From Pedobacter roseus (lineage in GTDB: Bacteria > Bacteroidota > Bacteroidia > Sphingobacteriales > Sphingobacteriaceae), in the NCBI RefSeq assembly GCF_014395225.1, contig NZ_CP060723.1, positions 2,790,001-2,854,000 of the forward strand: 64,000 nucleotides of DNA, in the 5' to 3' direction. The notes below the pieces were generated by a model, which was given only the letters and a program-made list of their open reading frames with translations, did not search any database and was not told where the DNA came from. The position numbers and the translations under genes were made by a program. Shown here piece by piece: positions 9,766 through 19,165 of the stretch (position 1 is the first letter of the stretch; every line of letters starts with the position of its first letter).

Positions 9766-10623
9766 ATGAACAAAAAGAAAACATTAATTTATTTATCTGC
9801 GACATTACTTTTTTTTGCATCGTGTAAGAAAGATGAGTCAGCATCAGAATCTGAGACGAGTACCTTTAAAAATAAAGGCAACGGTAAACTCGCTAATGTC
9901 CCAGGCGCTGGTCAAGGTATGGATATTACACAAACAGGCCCAAATCAGTACTACTCAAGTCTAGGCGGTGGTGTTACATTTAATGCAATAACCTATTATT
10001 CCGGTCCCTATCAGAATGGTGAAGCTGCGCTGGAGATCTTTGGAGCAAGCCCACAGGAACCTGGTGCCCAGGTATTGACTGTTGGCCCTTACATAGTTTT
10101 AACACGATTTTTAAATGGCACCCCGGCAAACTTCAGTACTGGTTACTCTAATTTTTCACAGGCATACAGCGATTTCTTTACAAAAGCAATCGATCCATTA
10201 ACAGGTTCACCAAAACAGGCCCAAAGGCCAAAATTAAATGATTATTTACCTGAATCATATTCTGAAGGCGGACCTAACCAGGTCGTTTATAAAGGTATAG
10301 TTGTTAGAAGTAAAAATTCTCCTACCACGCTAACGATAGTTGATGCAAGCACAAACGTAACTCCATATTTATCTCAGATGTATGAGCTTTTTCCTGATTT
10401 AGTAAGAAATGGTGTTCGTTATGACATAACTGGTAATGCAAAAGGAACTGCTGTAGGTCCAATTATGGGGGTAACTGCTGTAGAACTTTCAACAAATAAA
10501 AATGTTCCAATTTATGGTTTTACAGGAACCTATCATAAAGATAGTACTGGAACCATTATCATTAACAATTTAAGAATATACTTAACCAGTGAGGATTTCT
10601 TTGACTACCAAGGTAGTTTGTAA
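9766..10623 (+). CDS. Lipoprotein of unknown function
   Basis: 285 residues. A lipoprotein signal ends in the lipobox FASC followed by KKDE. The mature protein is rich in Gly, Ser, Thr, Tyr and Asn and predicted mainly beta. No catalytic or binding motif is recognisable. It stands alone: terminators lie upstream (9431) and downstream (10844), and the opposite-strand SusD gene converges on it. The space after its stop holds a regular 21-bp tandem repeat array. It is probably displayed on the outer membrane or in the periplasm. Confidence 0.75.
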   Translation: MNKKKTLIYLSATLLFFASCKKDESASESETSTFKNKGNGKLANVPGAGQGMDITQTGPNQYYSSLGGGVTFNAITYYSGPYQNGEAALEIFGASPQEPGAQVLTVGPYIVLTRFLNGTPANFSTGYSNFSQAYSDFFTKAIDPLTGSPKQAQRPKLNDYLPESYSEGGPNQVVYKGIVVRSKNSPTTLTIVDASTNVTPYLSQMYELFPDLVRNGVRYDITGNAKGTAVGPIMGVTAVELSTNKNVPIYGFTGTYHKDSTGTIIINNLRIYLTSEDFFDYQGSL

Positions 10624-10660
10624 AGGAATACGACAATATATTATTTCGGCATTTTTGAGT

Positions 10661-10828
10661 TTAGCAATTATACATCCTCATTTAACAATGATATAATAAT
10701 AATTCACAATTATATATTAGCTTTTCACAATCATGTATTAGCATTTCACAATGATTTGATCATATTTCACAATCTTAAATAAGATTTTTATAAATATGTA
10801 TTAGCTTTTCACAATTAACAACAATTAA
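10661..10828 (+). repeat. Eight-unit, 21-bp degenerate tandem repeat array
   Basis: Units start at 10661, 10682, 10703, 10724, 10745, 10766, 10787 and 10808 with no insertion or deletion. The core TTCACAAT is exact in units 3, 4, 5, 6 and 8 and degenerate in units 1 (TTAGCAAT), 2 (TTAACAAT) and 7. Several units end TATTAGCTT or a near match. The array lies between two convergent genes, before the shared terminator at 10844. Confidence 0.8.
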
Positions 10829-10843
10829 AATAGAATTTACAAA

Positions 10844-10863
10844 GCGGGGAAAAATTTCCCCGC
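10844..10863. terminator. Palindromic terminator, copy 2, between convergent genes
   Basis: Identical in 20 bases (26 with the preceding TACAAA) to 9178-9197. It lies 9 bp past the end of the minus-strand SusD gene and after the tandem array. It probably ends transcription from both sides. Confidence 0.7.
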
Positions 10864-10872
10864 TTCTGATAA

Positions 10873-12231
10873 TTAAGGATTCTGTTCTATGCCCGAGAGG
10901 TTAATTATACTTTCAGGTATCGGCAAAGCATACCTTAAATCGTTTGGTTTTAATGTTTTGCCATTGCTATTCATGCTTCTGGCCATATCAATGTTGGCAC
11001 CCATGCGGTTTAGTCGTTTAACATCCATCCACCTTAAACCACGCATCAGCAACTCTTTTCTTCTTTCGGTTAACACCCAGTTAAGTACTGTTTCTTGCTG
11101 GTTGCTTTGGTAAGGAATATAAACGGCTGTTTTACTCCATCTTTTCACTAATAACTGGTTTAGGTCGGCCAATGCTTCGGTTAATTTACCTGCCCTGGCA
11201 TAACCTTCGGCACGGTTTAAATACATTTCATCAATGGCTGGTCCACAAAACAGGTTAAGGTTTCCGGTATAACTTCCTTTATATGTCCAGGTATTGTTAG
11301 CTGCACTTTTAAAAAATATTGTTTTCCTTAAATCACCAATTTTATATTGTGTGTATAGCTCGTTGGGTATTTTTGCCACACTGGGGTTGAGTATTGCAGG
11401 TGTATTTATCGATAAATGCATCAACACCTCGGTATTAAATTCGCGCACCGGGTTTTCGGCACTGGCAGTTAAGGTATTATAATCTAAAAGCTGATTGTTT
11501 AACTGCAGCGCCGAATCGGCATATAAGGTAGCCTCGCTATATTTATTCATGTATAAATAAGCCCTCGAGAGCATGGCAAATGCAGCTATTTTACCGGGGC
11601 GCATCACATGCACCTGTTTAACTTTTAATAAAGCAGCGGCTTGTTTTAAATCGGCAATTAACTGCTGGCAGGTAGCCGCAAGGTTCGATCTTACCGATGG
11701 CACATTAAAATCGGTACCTGTTCTAATTGGCAAACCCAGTTGTTGCTCCGCGGTACTTTCGTCATAAGCCTGGCACCAGATTGCTGATGCAGAAAACATA
11801 CCTAAGCCTTTAAAAAAGTAAGCCTGCCCTTTTATATTGTCATAATCAACACTATTGCTGTTGTTACGTTCGATGTTGGGCAGCGATTCCAATATCGAAT
11901 TCCCATAGTATACCGGGAGGTACGAATAATACCAATCGTTAGAAGTGCTTTGAAAAACGTTACTGGCTTCCCAATTGTACATTCGCCTGTCGCCATCTTT
12001 ACTAAGAGCCGCTAAATCGACATCGGTAACATAATAATCGTTTGCGGAGACCTCACCAGAATAAACAGAGGTTAAATTTAAGCGTAATTCATCATCCAGT
12101 AAGGATTGCAAATCCTTTAAACTTTGCAAGGTAGCCAGTTTAGAGTCTGGTTTTGCCTCAAGGTATTTTTTGCAGCCGTTTAAACCGCATACCAGGGTCA
12201 TGGCAATTAAATAACAGAATAATTTTTTCAT
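10873..12231 (-). CDS. SusD/RagB-family nutrient-binding lipoprotein
   Basis: 452 residues with a lipoprotein signal (lipobox LNGC, then KKYLEAKPDSKL, the usual start of mature SusD). The rest fits the family: tetratricopeptide-like helices around AYFFKGLGMFSASAIWCQAY and the C-terminal VLTERRKELLMRGLRWMDVKRLNR followed by LPIPESIINLSGIEQNP. SusD proteins cap their SusC porin and bind the ligand. It follows its SusC partner by 9 bp. At 452 residues it is on the short side. Substrate is unknown: the operon contains a TlpA-like thioredoxin and no glycan hydrolase. Confidence 0.92.
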   Translation of the reverse strand: MKKLFCYLIAMTLVCGLNGCKKYLEAKPDSKLATLQSLKDLQSLLDDELRLNLTSVYSGEVSANDYYVTDVDLAALSKDGDRRMYNWEASNVFQSTSNDWYYSYLPVYYGNSILESLPNIERNNSNSVDYDNIKGQAYFFKGLGMFSASAIWCQAYDESTAEQQLGLPIRTGTDFNVPSVRSNLAATCQQLIADLKQAAALLKVKQVHVMRPGKIAAFAMLSRAYLYMNKYSEATLYADSALQLNNQLLDYNTLTASAENPVREFNTEVLMHLSINTPAILNPSVAKIPNELYTQYKIGDLRKTIFFKSAANNTWTYKGSYTGNLNLFCGPAIDEMYLNRAEGYARAGKLTEALADLNQLLVKRWSKTAVYIPYQSNQQETVLNWVLTERRKELLMRGLRWMDVKRLNRMGANIDMARSMNSNGKTLKPNDLRYALPIPESIINLSGIEQNP

Positions 12232-12240
12232 GGTTTTTAT

Positions 12241-15200
12241 TTAAAATGTAGCACGTAGACCAAAACTGAAAAATTTAGATGGTGGAACGGTTTCAACAGT
12301 ATAATCAGGATCTAAGCCTTTTTTGTTCGCCCGCCAGATGATGCCCAGGTTAGCAGCATTGGCCTGTAACTGTACCGATTGAAAGGGCAAAAACTTTAAC
12401 TTTTGTTTACTGAGCTGATAACTTACGGAGATATAAGCAATGCGGATATGATCGCCTTTTTCTACCAGCGTTTCGCTAAAAGTGTAAAAACTATCTCTAT
12501 TGCTCAAAGCGGGGTACACCATTGAGGGTACATTGCTGAGGTTTTCATCACCCGGATTTTGCCATCTTAAAGCATAATCTGCATGGCTAATGCCATCATT
12601 AAAGAGCTTACTGTAATCAATGCTTGCACGCCTAAAATAATAACCAAACTTATAACTTAGCCTTAAGGTTAAACTTAAATCGCCATAACTAAAAGTATTG
12701 CCCATATTGCCGTAAACGGTTGGAAATACCGGACCGGCATAAACCAGATCGTTAAAGGTTGTACCCGAACCAACAATAGCATTATAATTGGTAGAAACAG
12801 TGCCATTTAAATACCCCTGTGGATTACCATTCTGGGGATCGAGGCCTGCCCACTTATAACTGAAAAGTGAATATACCGGGTAACCTTTGGCCAATATAAT
12901 AGAATTGCCATAACCTACAAACGAACTCCCGTTGAGGCTGGGTTGGTAGACCTCCAGAATCTTATCGCGGTACAAACTAAAGTTAAGATCGCTCAACCAG
13001 CTGAATTTCCCGATGATGTTTTTGCTCCGCAGTAAAAGATCAAATCCTTTCGCCTCCATAGCACTTGTATTTTTGGAGAGAATAGACGTCGGTACAGCAG
13101 TATAATCAACGGGGCTTGTACCATATAAATCTGTAGCACGTTTTTTATATACCTCTACACTACCCGCCAGGCGATTATCAAGTATAGAAAAATCGAGGCC
13201 TAAATTAAAAGTACTTACCTGTTCCCAACGCAGATCGGGATTGACAAACTCCTTAAACCTCGATTCTACAGTACCTGTATAAGGCGAAATCACACTACCG
13301 GTTAATGTAGTAATGGCTGTTTTAGTCTGGTCAACATTTCCGCTATACCCGTAACTTGCCCTCAGTTTCAGTTCCTGCACCCAACTTACCTTAAAAAAAG
13401 GCTCATTCGTCATGTTCCAGGCCAATCCAGCCGACCATAGGGGCTTCCATTTATCATTTGTTTTTAATCCGAACAGATTTGAGGCATCTTTCCGCGCACT
13501 GGCCGATACCGTGTAACGCTGTTTATAGGTATAAGCAGCATTGCCATAATAAGAAACAAAGCGGTTAAGGTATAACTGCCTGTCAGTTGGTCCTTTATCA
13601 ATAAAACTTGATGTGCCGTTAACAAAAGTTGGGTAGGTATTGCTTAAATCGGGATAGCTAAAAGTGGTATTTTCATCATTATACCCAAATAACCGACTAG
13701 CTGAATATTTGGTTTTGTTTTCATTTAATTCTGTCCCGGTAATCACATTAATTTCATGTACACCAAAACTTCTGCTATAAGCTAACTGTCCGCGAAGGTT
13801 TTGTGCATGGAGCAAACTCTCCGTTTCATCAAGCAAGCCACCTTTGGGCACCTTATAAATAGCAGTACCCGTGTTCGTTATTTGTGTAAAGAGGTTCACT
13901 AAATTTCTTGCTGTAAAACTATTGGCACCAAAAACACTCCGGCCATATAGCTGCTGAAGTTCGTATTGATATTTTAAACTGGCTTTAAAACCTTTAAATA
14001 CGTCTACATTTAAACCAAAATTGCTTAAAACATCTCTGGTGGTCTGTTTAATATCATTTTCGAGGTAATCGGTTAAAGGATAATATCTCCAATCAGACAA
14101 GAGATTATAATTTAAACCATTAAGGTAAGACAGGCTATAATTTCTGGCTACAGGCAGGGCATTTCCATTGGCATCGGCCAGGTTCAGGTAAGGATATACC
14201 ACATTAGCATTATTGCGCATGTCATTATAACCTGCTTTGCCATTTCCACTTTTAAACTGGGTTAAACGGAGCCCTATATCAACTGTTAACCATGGATATA
14301 AACGAATGGTATTGTAGCTGCTTAAATTCAACCTGTTGCTTTGCGCCGCTAAAGAAGAGGTGTTGGCATCGTAACCGACATTAAAAGTCCAATCTGTTAT
14401 CTTGCCGCCCGCCCTTAGCGATAAGGCAAATTGCCTGTCAATAGCATTTTGATAATTGCTTTGAAGGATATCGCGCCTGGTATCCTGCTCACCGAGCTTT
14501 GCTAAAGCCACTTGCAGATCCTGATTGCTTAATGTTCCTTTTTTATTAGCTACCAAAAGCTCTACAACCGGCGATAATGGTGGTTTAGCAGTAGAATTGA
14601 TTTTGGAATTGTAATAACCCTTATCGTACAAAAACTGTTCTACAGCAATAAAATCAGCAGTATTCATCTGGCTTAATGCGTATAAATCAGGTTTTTGTGT
14701 AATGCTAAAATTGCCCGAAAAATCGATGCTGAGCGATTGTCCTGCTTTTGCTTTTTTGGTGGTGATGACAATGACGCCATTACCTGCACGGCTGCCCCAT
14801 ATCGAGCTTGCAGCGGCATCTTTCAGTACCGTAATGCTTTCTACATCGTTGGGATTGATATTATTTAAATCGCCCTGATATGGAAAATTATCGAGTACCA
14901 CCAGCGGTTGGCCCGGTCCGGTTATGGTGCTTAAGCCACGGACCATTAATTTACCTTTGGCACCCGAACGGTGGTTTACCGAAACGCCATTGGCAACCGC
15001 TTCCAACCGGCTTAAAACATCGGCACTAAACTGTTCGTTCAGTTTTTTAGCATTAATACTGACAAAAGAACCGGTTGAACGTTCCTTCGGAAGATCCTGA
15101 TAACCTGTATGCACCACCACCTCTTTAAGTTCGTTTGCGGAAGGCTTCAGGTATAAATTAAGGTTAACAGATTGAGTTACTTTTATGGCAATTTTTTGTC

Positions 15201-15432
15201 TGGCGTAGCCAATATGGCTCAGGTTAAGTTCATATTCGCCAGCTGGCAAATTAAACTGGAAATTACCTTTAGCATCACTTTCTGTATGAAAATTACCAGG
15301 TAAAATATTAACGGTTACACCTGATATCCCGATACTATCTGTTGCACTTAAAACCTGGCCTTTTACCAGATATTGTGCGTAGCTATAGCTAAAACATAAA
15401 ATTAAAAATAAGGTTAAGAGTTGTTTTTTCAT
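12241..15432 (-). CDS. SusC/RagA-family TonB-linked outer-membrane transporter
   Basis: 1063 residues. A signal peptide is followed by a carboxypeptidase-regulatory-like beta-sandwich (about 20-105), a plug domain with GKLMVRGLSTITGP and the SusC hallmark IWGSRAGNGVIVITTKK near residues 215-230, and then a 22-strand barrel ending in aromatic FGLRATF. It imports ligand captured by the adjacent SusD, powered by TonB. It overlaps the upstream thioredoxin gene by 4 bp, so the order is thioredoxin, SusC, SusD. No sigma/anti-sigma pair is adjacent. Confidence 0.93.
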   Translation of the reverse strand: MKKQLLTLFLILCFSYSYAQYLVKGQVLSATDSIGISGVTVNILPGNFHTESDAKGNFQFNLPAGEYELNLSHIGYARQKIAIKVTQSVNLNLYLKPSANELKEVVVHTGYQDLPKERSTGSFVSINAKKLNEQFSADVLSRLEAVANGVSVNHRSGAKGKLMVRGLSTITGPGQPLVVLDNFPYQGDLNNINPNDVESITVLKDAAASSIWGSRAGNGVIVITTKKAKAGQSLSIDFSGNFSITQKPDLYALSQMNTADFIAVEQFLYDKGYYNSKINSTAKPPLSPVVELLVANKKGTLSNQDLQVALAKLGEQDTRRDILQSNYQNAIDRQFALSLRAGGKITDWTFNVGYDANTSSLAAQSNRLNLSSYNTIRLYPWLTVDIGLRLTQFKSGNGKAGYNDMRNNANVVYPYLNLADANGNALPVARNYSLSYLNGLNYNLLSDWRYYPLTDYLENDIKQTTRDVLSNFGLNVDVFKGFKASLKYQYELQQLYGRSVFGANSFTARNLVNLFTQITNTGTAIYKVPKGGLLDETESLLHAQNLRGQLAYSRSFGVHEINVITGTELNENKTKYSASRLFGYNDENTTFSYPDLSNTYPTFVNGTSSFIDKGPTDRQLYLNRFVSYYGNAAYTYKQRYTVSASARKDASNLFGLKTNDKWKPLWSAGLAWNMTNEPFFKVSWVQELKLRASYGYSGNVDQTKTAITTLTGSVISPYTGTVESRFKEFVNPDLRWEQVSTFNLGLDFSILDNRLAGSVEVYKKRATDLYGTSPVDYTAVPTSILSKNTSAMEAKGFDLLLRSKNIIGKFSWLSDLNFSLYRDKILEVYQPSLNGSSFVGYGNSIILAKGYPVYSLFSYKWAGLDPQNGNPQGYLNGTVSTNYNAIVGSGTTFNDLVYAGPVFPTVYGNMGNTFSYGDLSLTLRLSYKFGYYFRRASIDYSKLFNDGISHADYALRWQNPGDENLSNVPSMVYPALSNRDSFYTFSETLVEKGDHIRIAYISVSYQLSKQKLKFLPFQSVQLQANAANLGIIWRANKKGLDPDYTVETVPPSKFFSFGLRATF

Positions 15433-16199
15433 TGTTTTTGAGGCGTTTTAAGTGGTTGATAAAGTAATGCGTTCACCGTTTCGGCATTTAACAGTTCAGC
15501 TGAAGAGATCATTTTTAATGTGCCGTCTTTGCCGAACCATACATAATGGGGCAGATAACGATGGGGAAAAATTTTGGTTAAAAGGGTATCACCATAGATA
15601 GTGGGCAAACTTGTTTTTTGAAATGGAGCCTTCGCCCCTGTCAATATCCCTGAAATACGCTCAGGGGTATCTTTAGTCTCTCTCGAATCGACCAGAATAA
15701 CCACCAGGTCGTTCTTGTATTTTTGCTGTAATTGTTCCAACAGCGGAAACTTATAAATACAGGTACTGCACCATGATGCCCAAAAATCGAGCAGGACAAT
15801 TTTATCCTTATACTGGTTGAGTTTTAAGCTATCGGCTACTTTTGATCCTTGATTGATCCATAAAAATGAAGCATTCAAAACGGCTTCAGGCAGCTTATCT
15901 CCTATTTTTAATGGCTCGATGATGGCTGTTTGTGCAGCAGCACTGCAGGATAGTAAAACTAAAAATGTAGCAACCTGCATCCGTAAACTGATTTTTCGTT
16001 TTAAACGGTTCAGTATCATTTCGCTTCTGGATAAAGCAGAGAGCAAGGATAAGTTTTTTAAATCCTCCGGATATTGACGTGGATGACCATCCCCTTGCTT
16101 TAATGCTAAAAAATCCTTTTTGGTACTAAATGGATCTGGCAATGTTGAACTTTTAGGGCATAGCGATGCCACTACGTTAAAAAATATACTTTTTCGCAT
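15429..16199 (-). CDS. TlpA-like thioredoxin-fold protein of the SusCD operon
   Basis: 256 residues in the longest frame. The C-terminal ~160 residues are a TlpA/redoxin domain: LLDFWASWCSTCIYKFP carries the Cys-Ser-Thr-Cys redox pair, and LPHYVWFGKDG the cis-Pro side. A signal-like segment (ISLRMQVATFLVLLSCSAAAQ) starts only near residue 71, after MILNRLKRK at residue 61. Translation may therefore start at 16019. The ATG at 16199 remains possible because a coding-looking frame ends 3 bp before it. It is co-transcribed with SusC (4-bp overlap). A role in reducing cysteines of imported or periplasmic proteins is inference. Confidence 0.82.
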   Translation of the reverse strand: MRKSIFFNVVASLCPKSSTLPDPFSTKKDFLALKQGDGHPRQYPEDLKNLSLLSALSRSEMILNRLKRKISLRMQVATFLVLLSCSAAAQTAIIEPLKIGDKLPEAVLNASFLWINQGSKVADSLKLNQYKDKIVLLDFWASWCSTCIYKFPLLEQLQQKYKNDLVVILVDSRETKDTPERISGILTGAKAPFQKTSLPTIYGDTLLTKIFPHRYLPHYVWFGKDGTLKMISSAELLNAETVNALLYQPLKTPQKQ

Positions 16200-16202
16200 A
16201 GG

Positions 16203-16343
16203 TTATTTAAATGAAATAATTTTAACTTTAGGCCATACGATCCCATCCGCTCCAATTAATTGGTGGCAGCAATCGTAACCCGCCGGCCAATAAACATCCT
16301 GATCTACTGGCAGGCGATTAAACCTTTTTATTAAATAAGAAAA
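16203..16343 (-). CDS. Possible small open frame just upstream of the thioredoxin gene
   Basis: A 46-codon open stretch with no ATG ends 3 bp before the ATG at 16199. Its content looks protein-like (RLPVDQDVYWPAGYDCC, then GADGIVWPKVKII), with three aromatics near Trp and a Cys-Cys pair. It could be the 3' end of a small gene whose start is disrupted, or a gene using a rare start. Nothing is recognised. Confidence 0.25.
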   Translation of the reverse strand, partial: FSYLIKRFNRLPVDQDVYWPAGYDCCHQLIGADGIVWPKVKIISFK

Positions 16344-16836
16344 TTAGTGCTGAAAAATGCCCTATAAGCAACAGTTATAACCATTATTAACCTTAAGAAT
16401 TTACTGTTGATATAGGGCAAAACGGTGCCTAAACGGGATTTTTTGGCTTTAAAGGATATAACCAGTTAAAAGGGCATTTCTGTGGAATTGTAACATGGGA
16501 TGAGGGATGATTTTGGGATATAGCAACAGCAGGAAAACTACCTTGATTAAAGGTAAACGGATTGATAAATACGTTAGTTTCCTGTCTCATTTTTAATATG
16601 AATAATAAGTAAAGAAAAAGGCAATGCAAAAACCTTTAAAATGGCAACAGATATAACAAACATCCATTACGATGCTGTTATCCTGCTTTAGCAGCCAAAA
16701 GGTAATAAGACTTAAACCCCTTATTGATACCTTGTTATTAAATCAAATATAAAAAAATAAATTAAAATACGGTAATATATAACCGCAAATATTTTAAATA
16801 AGTTGGAGACTTTGAGGCCTCAACTATTTAACCTCG
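16344..16836. other. Intergenic region before the XRE regulator
   Basis: A short minus-strand frame at 16429-16629 (66 residues, Pro/Asn-rich, MHCLFLYLLFILKM start) has no recognisable domain and is doubtful. The last 100 bases are very AT-rich. No exact -7 element or strong terminator was found. Confidence 0.35.
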
Positions 16837-17061
16837 ATGATTAAGAAGGAAGGCTCAGTTATTCAGAATAATTTCGGTTTTAATTTAAAGAAAATTAGAA
16901 ACAGTAAGGGCTTGAGCTTGCGTGCAATGGCAAGAAACTGCGACATTGACGACAGCAACATTTCTAAAATCGAGAATGGTAAATTTGATGTTCAGTTATC
17001 TACCATTTTTGAACTGGCAAAGGGACTTGATATCCATCCAAAAGATTTACTGGATTTTTAA
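16837..17061 (+). CDS. XRE-family helix-turn-helix regulator
   Basis: 74 residues comprising almost only a Cro/C1-type HTH domain: NLKKIRNSKGLSLRAMARNC is helices 1-2 and DDSNISKIENGKFD the recognition helix and turn, then LSTIFELAKGLDIHPKDLLDF. A stand-alone small regulator. Its stop codon overlaps that of the convergent SGNH hydrolase gene by 4 bp. No toxin partner is visible beside it. Targets unknown. Confidence 0.85.
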   Translation: MIKKEGSVIQNNFGFNLKKIRNSKGLSLRAMARNCDIDDSNISKIENGKFDVQLSTIFELAKGLDIHPKDLLDF

Positions 17062-17831
17062 AAATTCCTCTTTACTACACGCTCAATAGCTTTTCCCCAA
17101 AATGTGCCCAATGAGGCTGCACCCAATTTATTGGGATGAAGGTAAAAAGTACCTGCCTGACCTTTTTCCGGAATCAACTCGGTGAGGTGGTGCTTTTTAA
17201 AATAAGTAAATGCCTTTTTATCTCCAACAAAAACATGCTTAGGATTGGTTACACGATAACTTAATACAAGACTATCGATTTCTGGAATATAAGATTGTAA
17301 CCTCAATAAGCCTTCTTCCATATATTTCGACCGGTTGTAAGTATTGGGACTATACCAGATAGGATGCTGTAATACAATAATTGCGTTTGGAAAATCGATC
17401 AGGAGCTTATCTACAATCGTTTTTACATTTCCGATATAATGTTCAGGCGATACCGGCGCGCCATGCGGCCCTTGAATGGCACTATCGTTGGTACCGAGTT
17501 TAATGGAAAAAATGAGCAGCGCCTCTTTATCGGTAAATGCATTTGCCGCCTCTTCAACCTTAGCAAAGGTACGTTCTTCACCGGGTAAAAAATCAAGGGT
17601 AGTATAACCGCTATGTCCCTGATTACTAAATTTGACATCGCCTACTCCTTTTTGTTTTGACAGATAATCCACTGCATGAGCAGGCGGAGCATCTGTAACA
17701 TTAGTTAACTGAACGCCCTGGGTAATGCTGTTGCCAATAAAAACAATATTAAGCTTGCGTTCTTTGTGCTGCGCAAACAGCAGGGTGATATTAACTAAAA
17801 ATATACCGATCGATAACAGGCTTTTTTTCAT
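17058..17831 (-). CDS. Secreted SGNH/GDSL-type hydrolase
   Basis: 257 residues with a signal peptide (MKKSLLSIGIFLVNITLLFAQ). Block I is FIGNSITQG with the nucleophile Ser, block III is LGTNDS, and the C-terminal HPNKLGAASLG supplies the catalytic His. This is the layout of the Bacteroidota sialate-O-acetylesterase/acetylxylan-esterase-like SGNH proteins, which remove acyl groups from sugars. Substrate cannot be told. It converges on the XRE gene with a 4-bp stop overlap. Confidence 0.82.
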   Translation of the reverse strand: MKKSLLSIGIFLVNITLLFAQHKERKLNIVFIGNSITQGVQLTNVTDAPPAHAVDYLSKQKGVGDVKFSNQGHSGYTTLDFLPGEERTFAKVEEAANAFTDKEALLIFSIKLGTNDSAIQGPHGAPVSPEHYIGNVKTIVDKLLIDFPNAIIVLQHPIWYSPNTYNRSKYMEEGLLRLQSYIPEIDSLVLSYRVTNPKHVFVGDKKAFTYFKKHHLTELIPEKGQAGTFYLHPNKLGAASLGTFWGKAIERVVKRNF

Positions 17832-17877
17832 CTTCTTTTTGTTGGCAACAAATTACTAAATAATCAACAGATGCAAT

Positions 17878-19161
17878 CTAAACTTTTATAGGATGCAGTC
17901 TTTTGATAAGGTATAGAAGCTCATTCTGCTCATCGGCTTCGAGCTCCATCATTCCACTGAACATTTCATAAAGCTCATCCCGCTGATCGGAAAGCATTAA
18001 AAGGCCGATCAGGCGAACCAAAGTTTTTTTCTGATCGGTATTTAAGCTATTGAATAATTTTGGCTCTAATTCGCACAAAGCTTTAATCAGGCTAACCAGT
18101 TCAGGCTTGTTTAACTGCTTTTCATTTTCATCGGCATAAACCGGAAATATTTCATCCTGCTCGTAAGCTTCGATCAGGCGATTGGCATATTCCTTTAAAA
18201 ATGGTTTGCGTTTTTCTTTAAGGTAAGCAGTCAGTTCTTTGATTAAAAAGCGGTATTCAGGAGAAGATTTAGCTGCGCCGAATATGGCCACCTGTCCTTC
18301 ATTTTCGAAACTCTTAAAATCAAAATCCCTGAAAAAATCACTATCAATATAAATGCTATGGAAATAATCATCACTCTTTTTGTTCAGTGTGGTATAATCT
18401 TTATAAATCTCTTCCCCTCCTGCCAGAAAATAATATTTAGATAGTTCTTTATGAAGATTCTCTTTCCAGTGCACATACTTAATTTTAAAAGTAACCGAGG
18501 TATCTGGATAAAAAAGATTAAATTCTTCCAAAGTTTTTACATTGCTGCTAAAATCAAAAGTTTCGCCATTAACAATGATCGAATAGTTTTTATGCTTGTT
18601 CAGTTCGATAAACCAGCAAAACTCATTGATCAGGTATGGCAAAACCAATTCATTCATTTCCTGCTCTCCAATGCGAAGGTTGGTAAAAGAAACCGTGGTG
18701 CCGATTTTACCCGTAACGGTTGGCTTAGCGGTAAAATCGTGACTATAACTATTTAAACCGCCGGTACTGATCTGTATTTCGCCATAACAGAAACCTTGTT
18801 CGGATTGGTAAGTGGTTTGCCAGGTAGCATTGTGAGCAAAGGTAAAAAAGGTAAGCCGCCCTACCCCGTTACGTCCGTGCATTTTTGAAGTGTGTTTTGG
18901 CGCTACAATCTGTAATGATTTTTCAGATTCGTAAAAGGGATCAAATTTTTGCTGTAAACGTTCAAAATTAATCCCGTAGCCATTATCAGCAATGGTTAAA
19001 CTTTCTAAAAGGCCAAGTGCATTGGCAACATAATCTATCTCGATGGTATCGGCATTGGCATCAAAACCATTCCAGATGTACTCGGCGATAGCCTGTTTCT
19101 CATTATAGTTTTTTAGTACTTTTTGTATTCCTTTTGAAGTGATGTTAACCTTTACCGACAT
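17878..19161 (-). CDS. Stand-alone GHKL (HSP90-like) ATPase, function unknown
   Basis: 427 residues. Conserved ATP-binding elements are at the N-terminus: EYIWNGFDANADTIEI (N box, ExxxNxxDA type), IADNGYGI (G1) and MHGRNGVGRLTFF (G2/lid). A transducer-like beta region follows, then a helical C-terminus. There is no dimerisation/phosphoacceptor helix, so it is not a histidine kinase. The arrangement resembles MORC/HSP90-type ATPases, some of which occur in anti-phage or DNA-handling systems. No partner nuclease or helicase is adjacent here, so any such role is speculation. Confidence 0.7.
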   Translation of the reverse strand: MSVKVNITSKGIQKVLKNYNEKQAIAEYIWNGFDANADTIEIDYVANALGLLESLTIADNGYGINFERLQQKFDPFYESEKSLQIVAPKHTSKMHGRNGVGRLTFFTFAHNATWQTTYQSEQGFCYGEIQISTGGLNSYSHDFTAKPTVTGKIGTTVSFTNLRIGEQEMNELVLPYLINEFCWFIELNKHKNYSIIVNGETFDFSSNVKTLEEFNLFYPDTSVTFKIKYVHWKENLHKELSKYYFLAGGEEIYKDYTTLNKKSDDYFHSIYIDSDFFRDFDFKSFENEGQVAIFGAAKSSPEYRFLIKELTAYLKEKRKPFLKEYANRLIEAYEQDEIFPVYADENEKQLNKPELVSLIKALCELEPKLFNSLNTDQKKTLVRLIGLLMLSDQRDELYEMFSGMMELEADEQNELLYLIKRLHPIKV

Positions 19162-19165
19162 ATAC

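Noticed and set aside
10661..10828. 21-bp array considered as a CRISPR or plasmid iteron set
   Set aside because: Units are contiguous with no unique spacers, and no replication initiator or cas gene is nearby.
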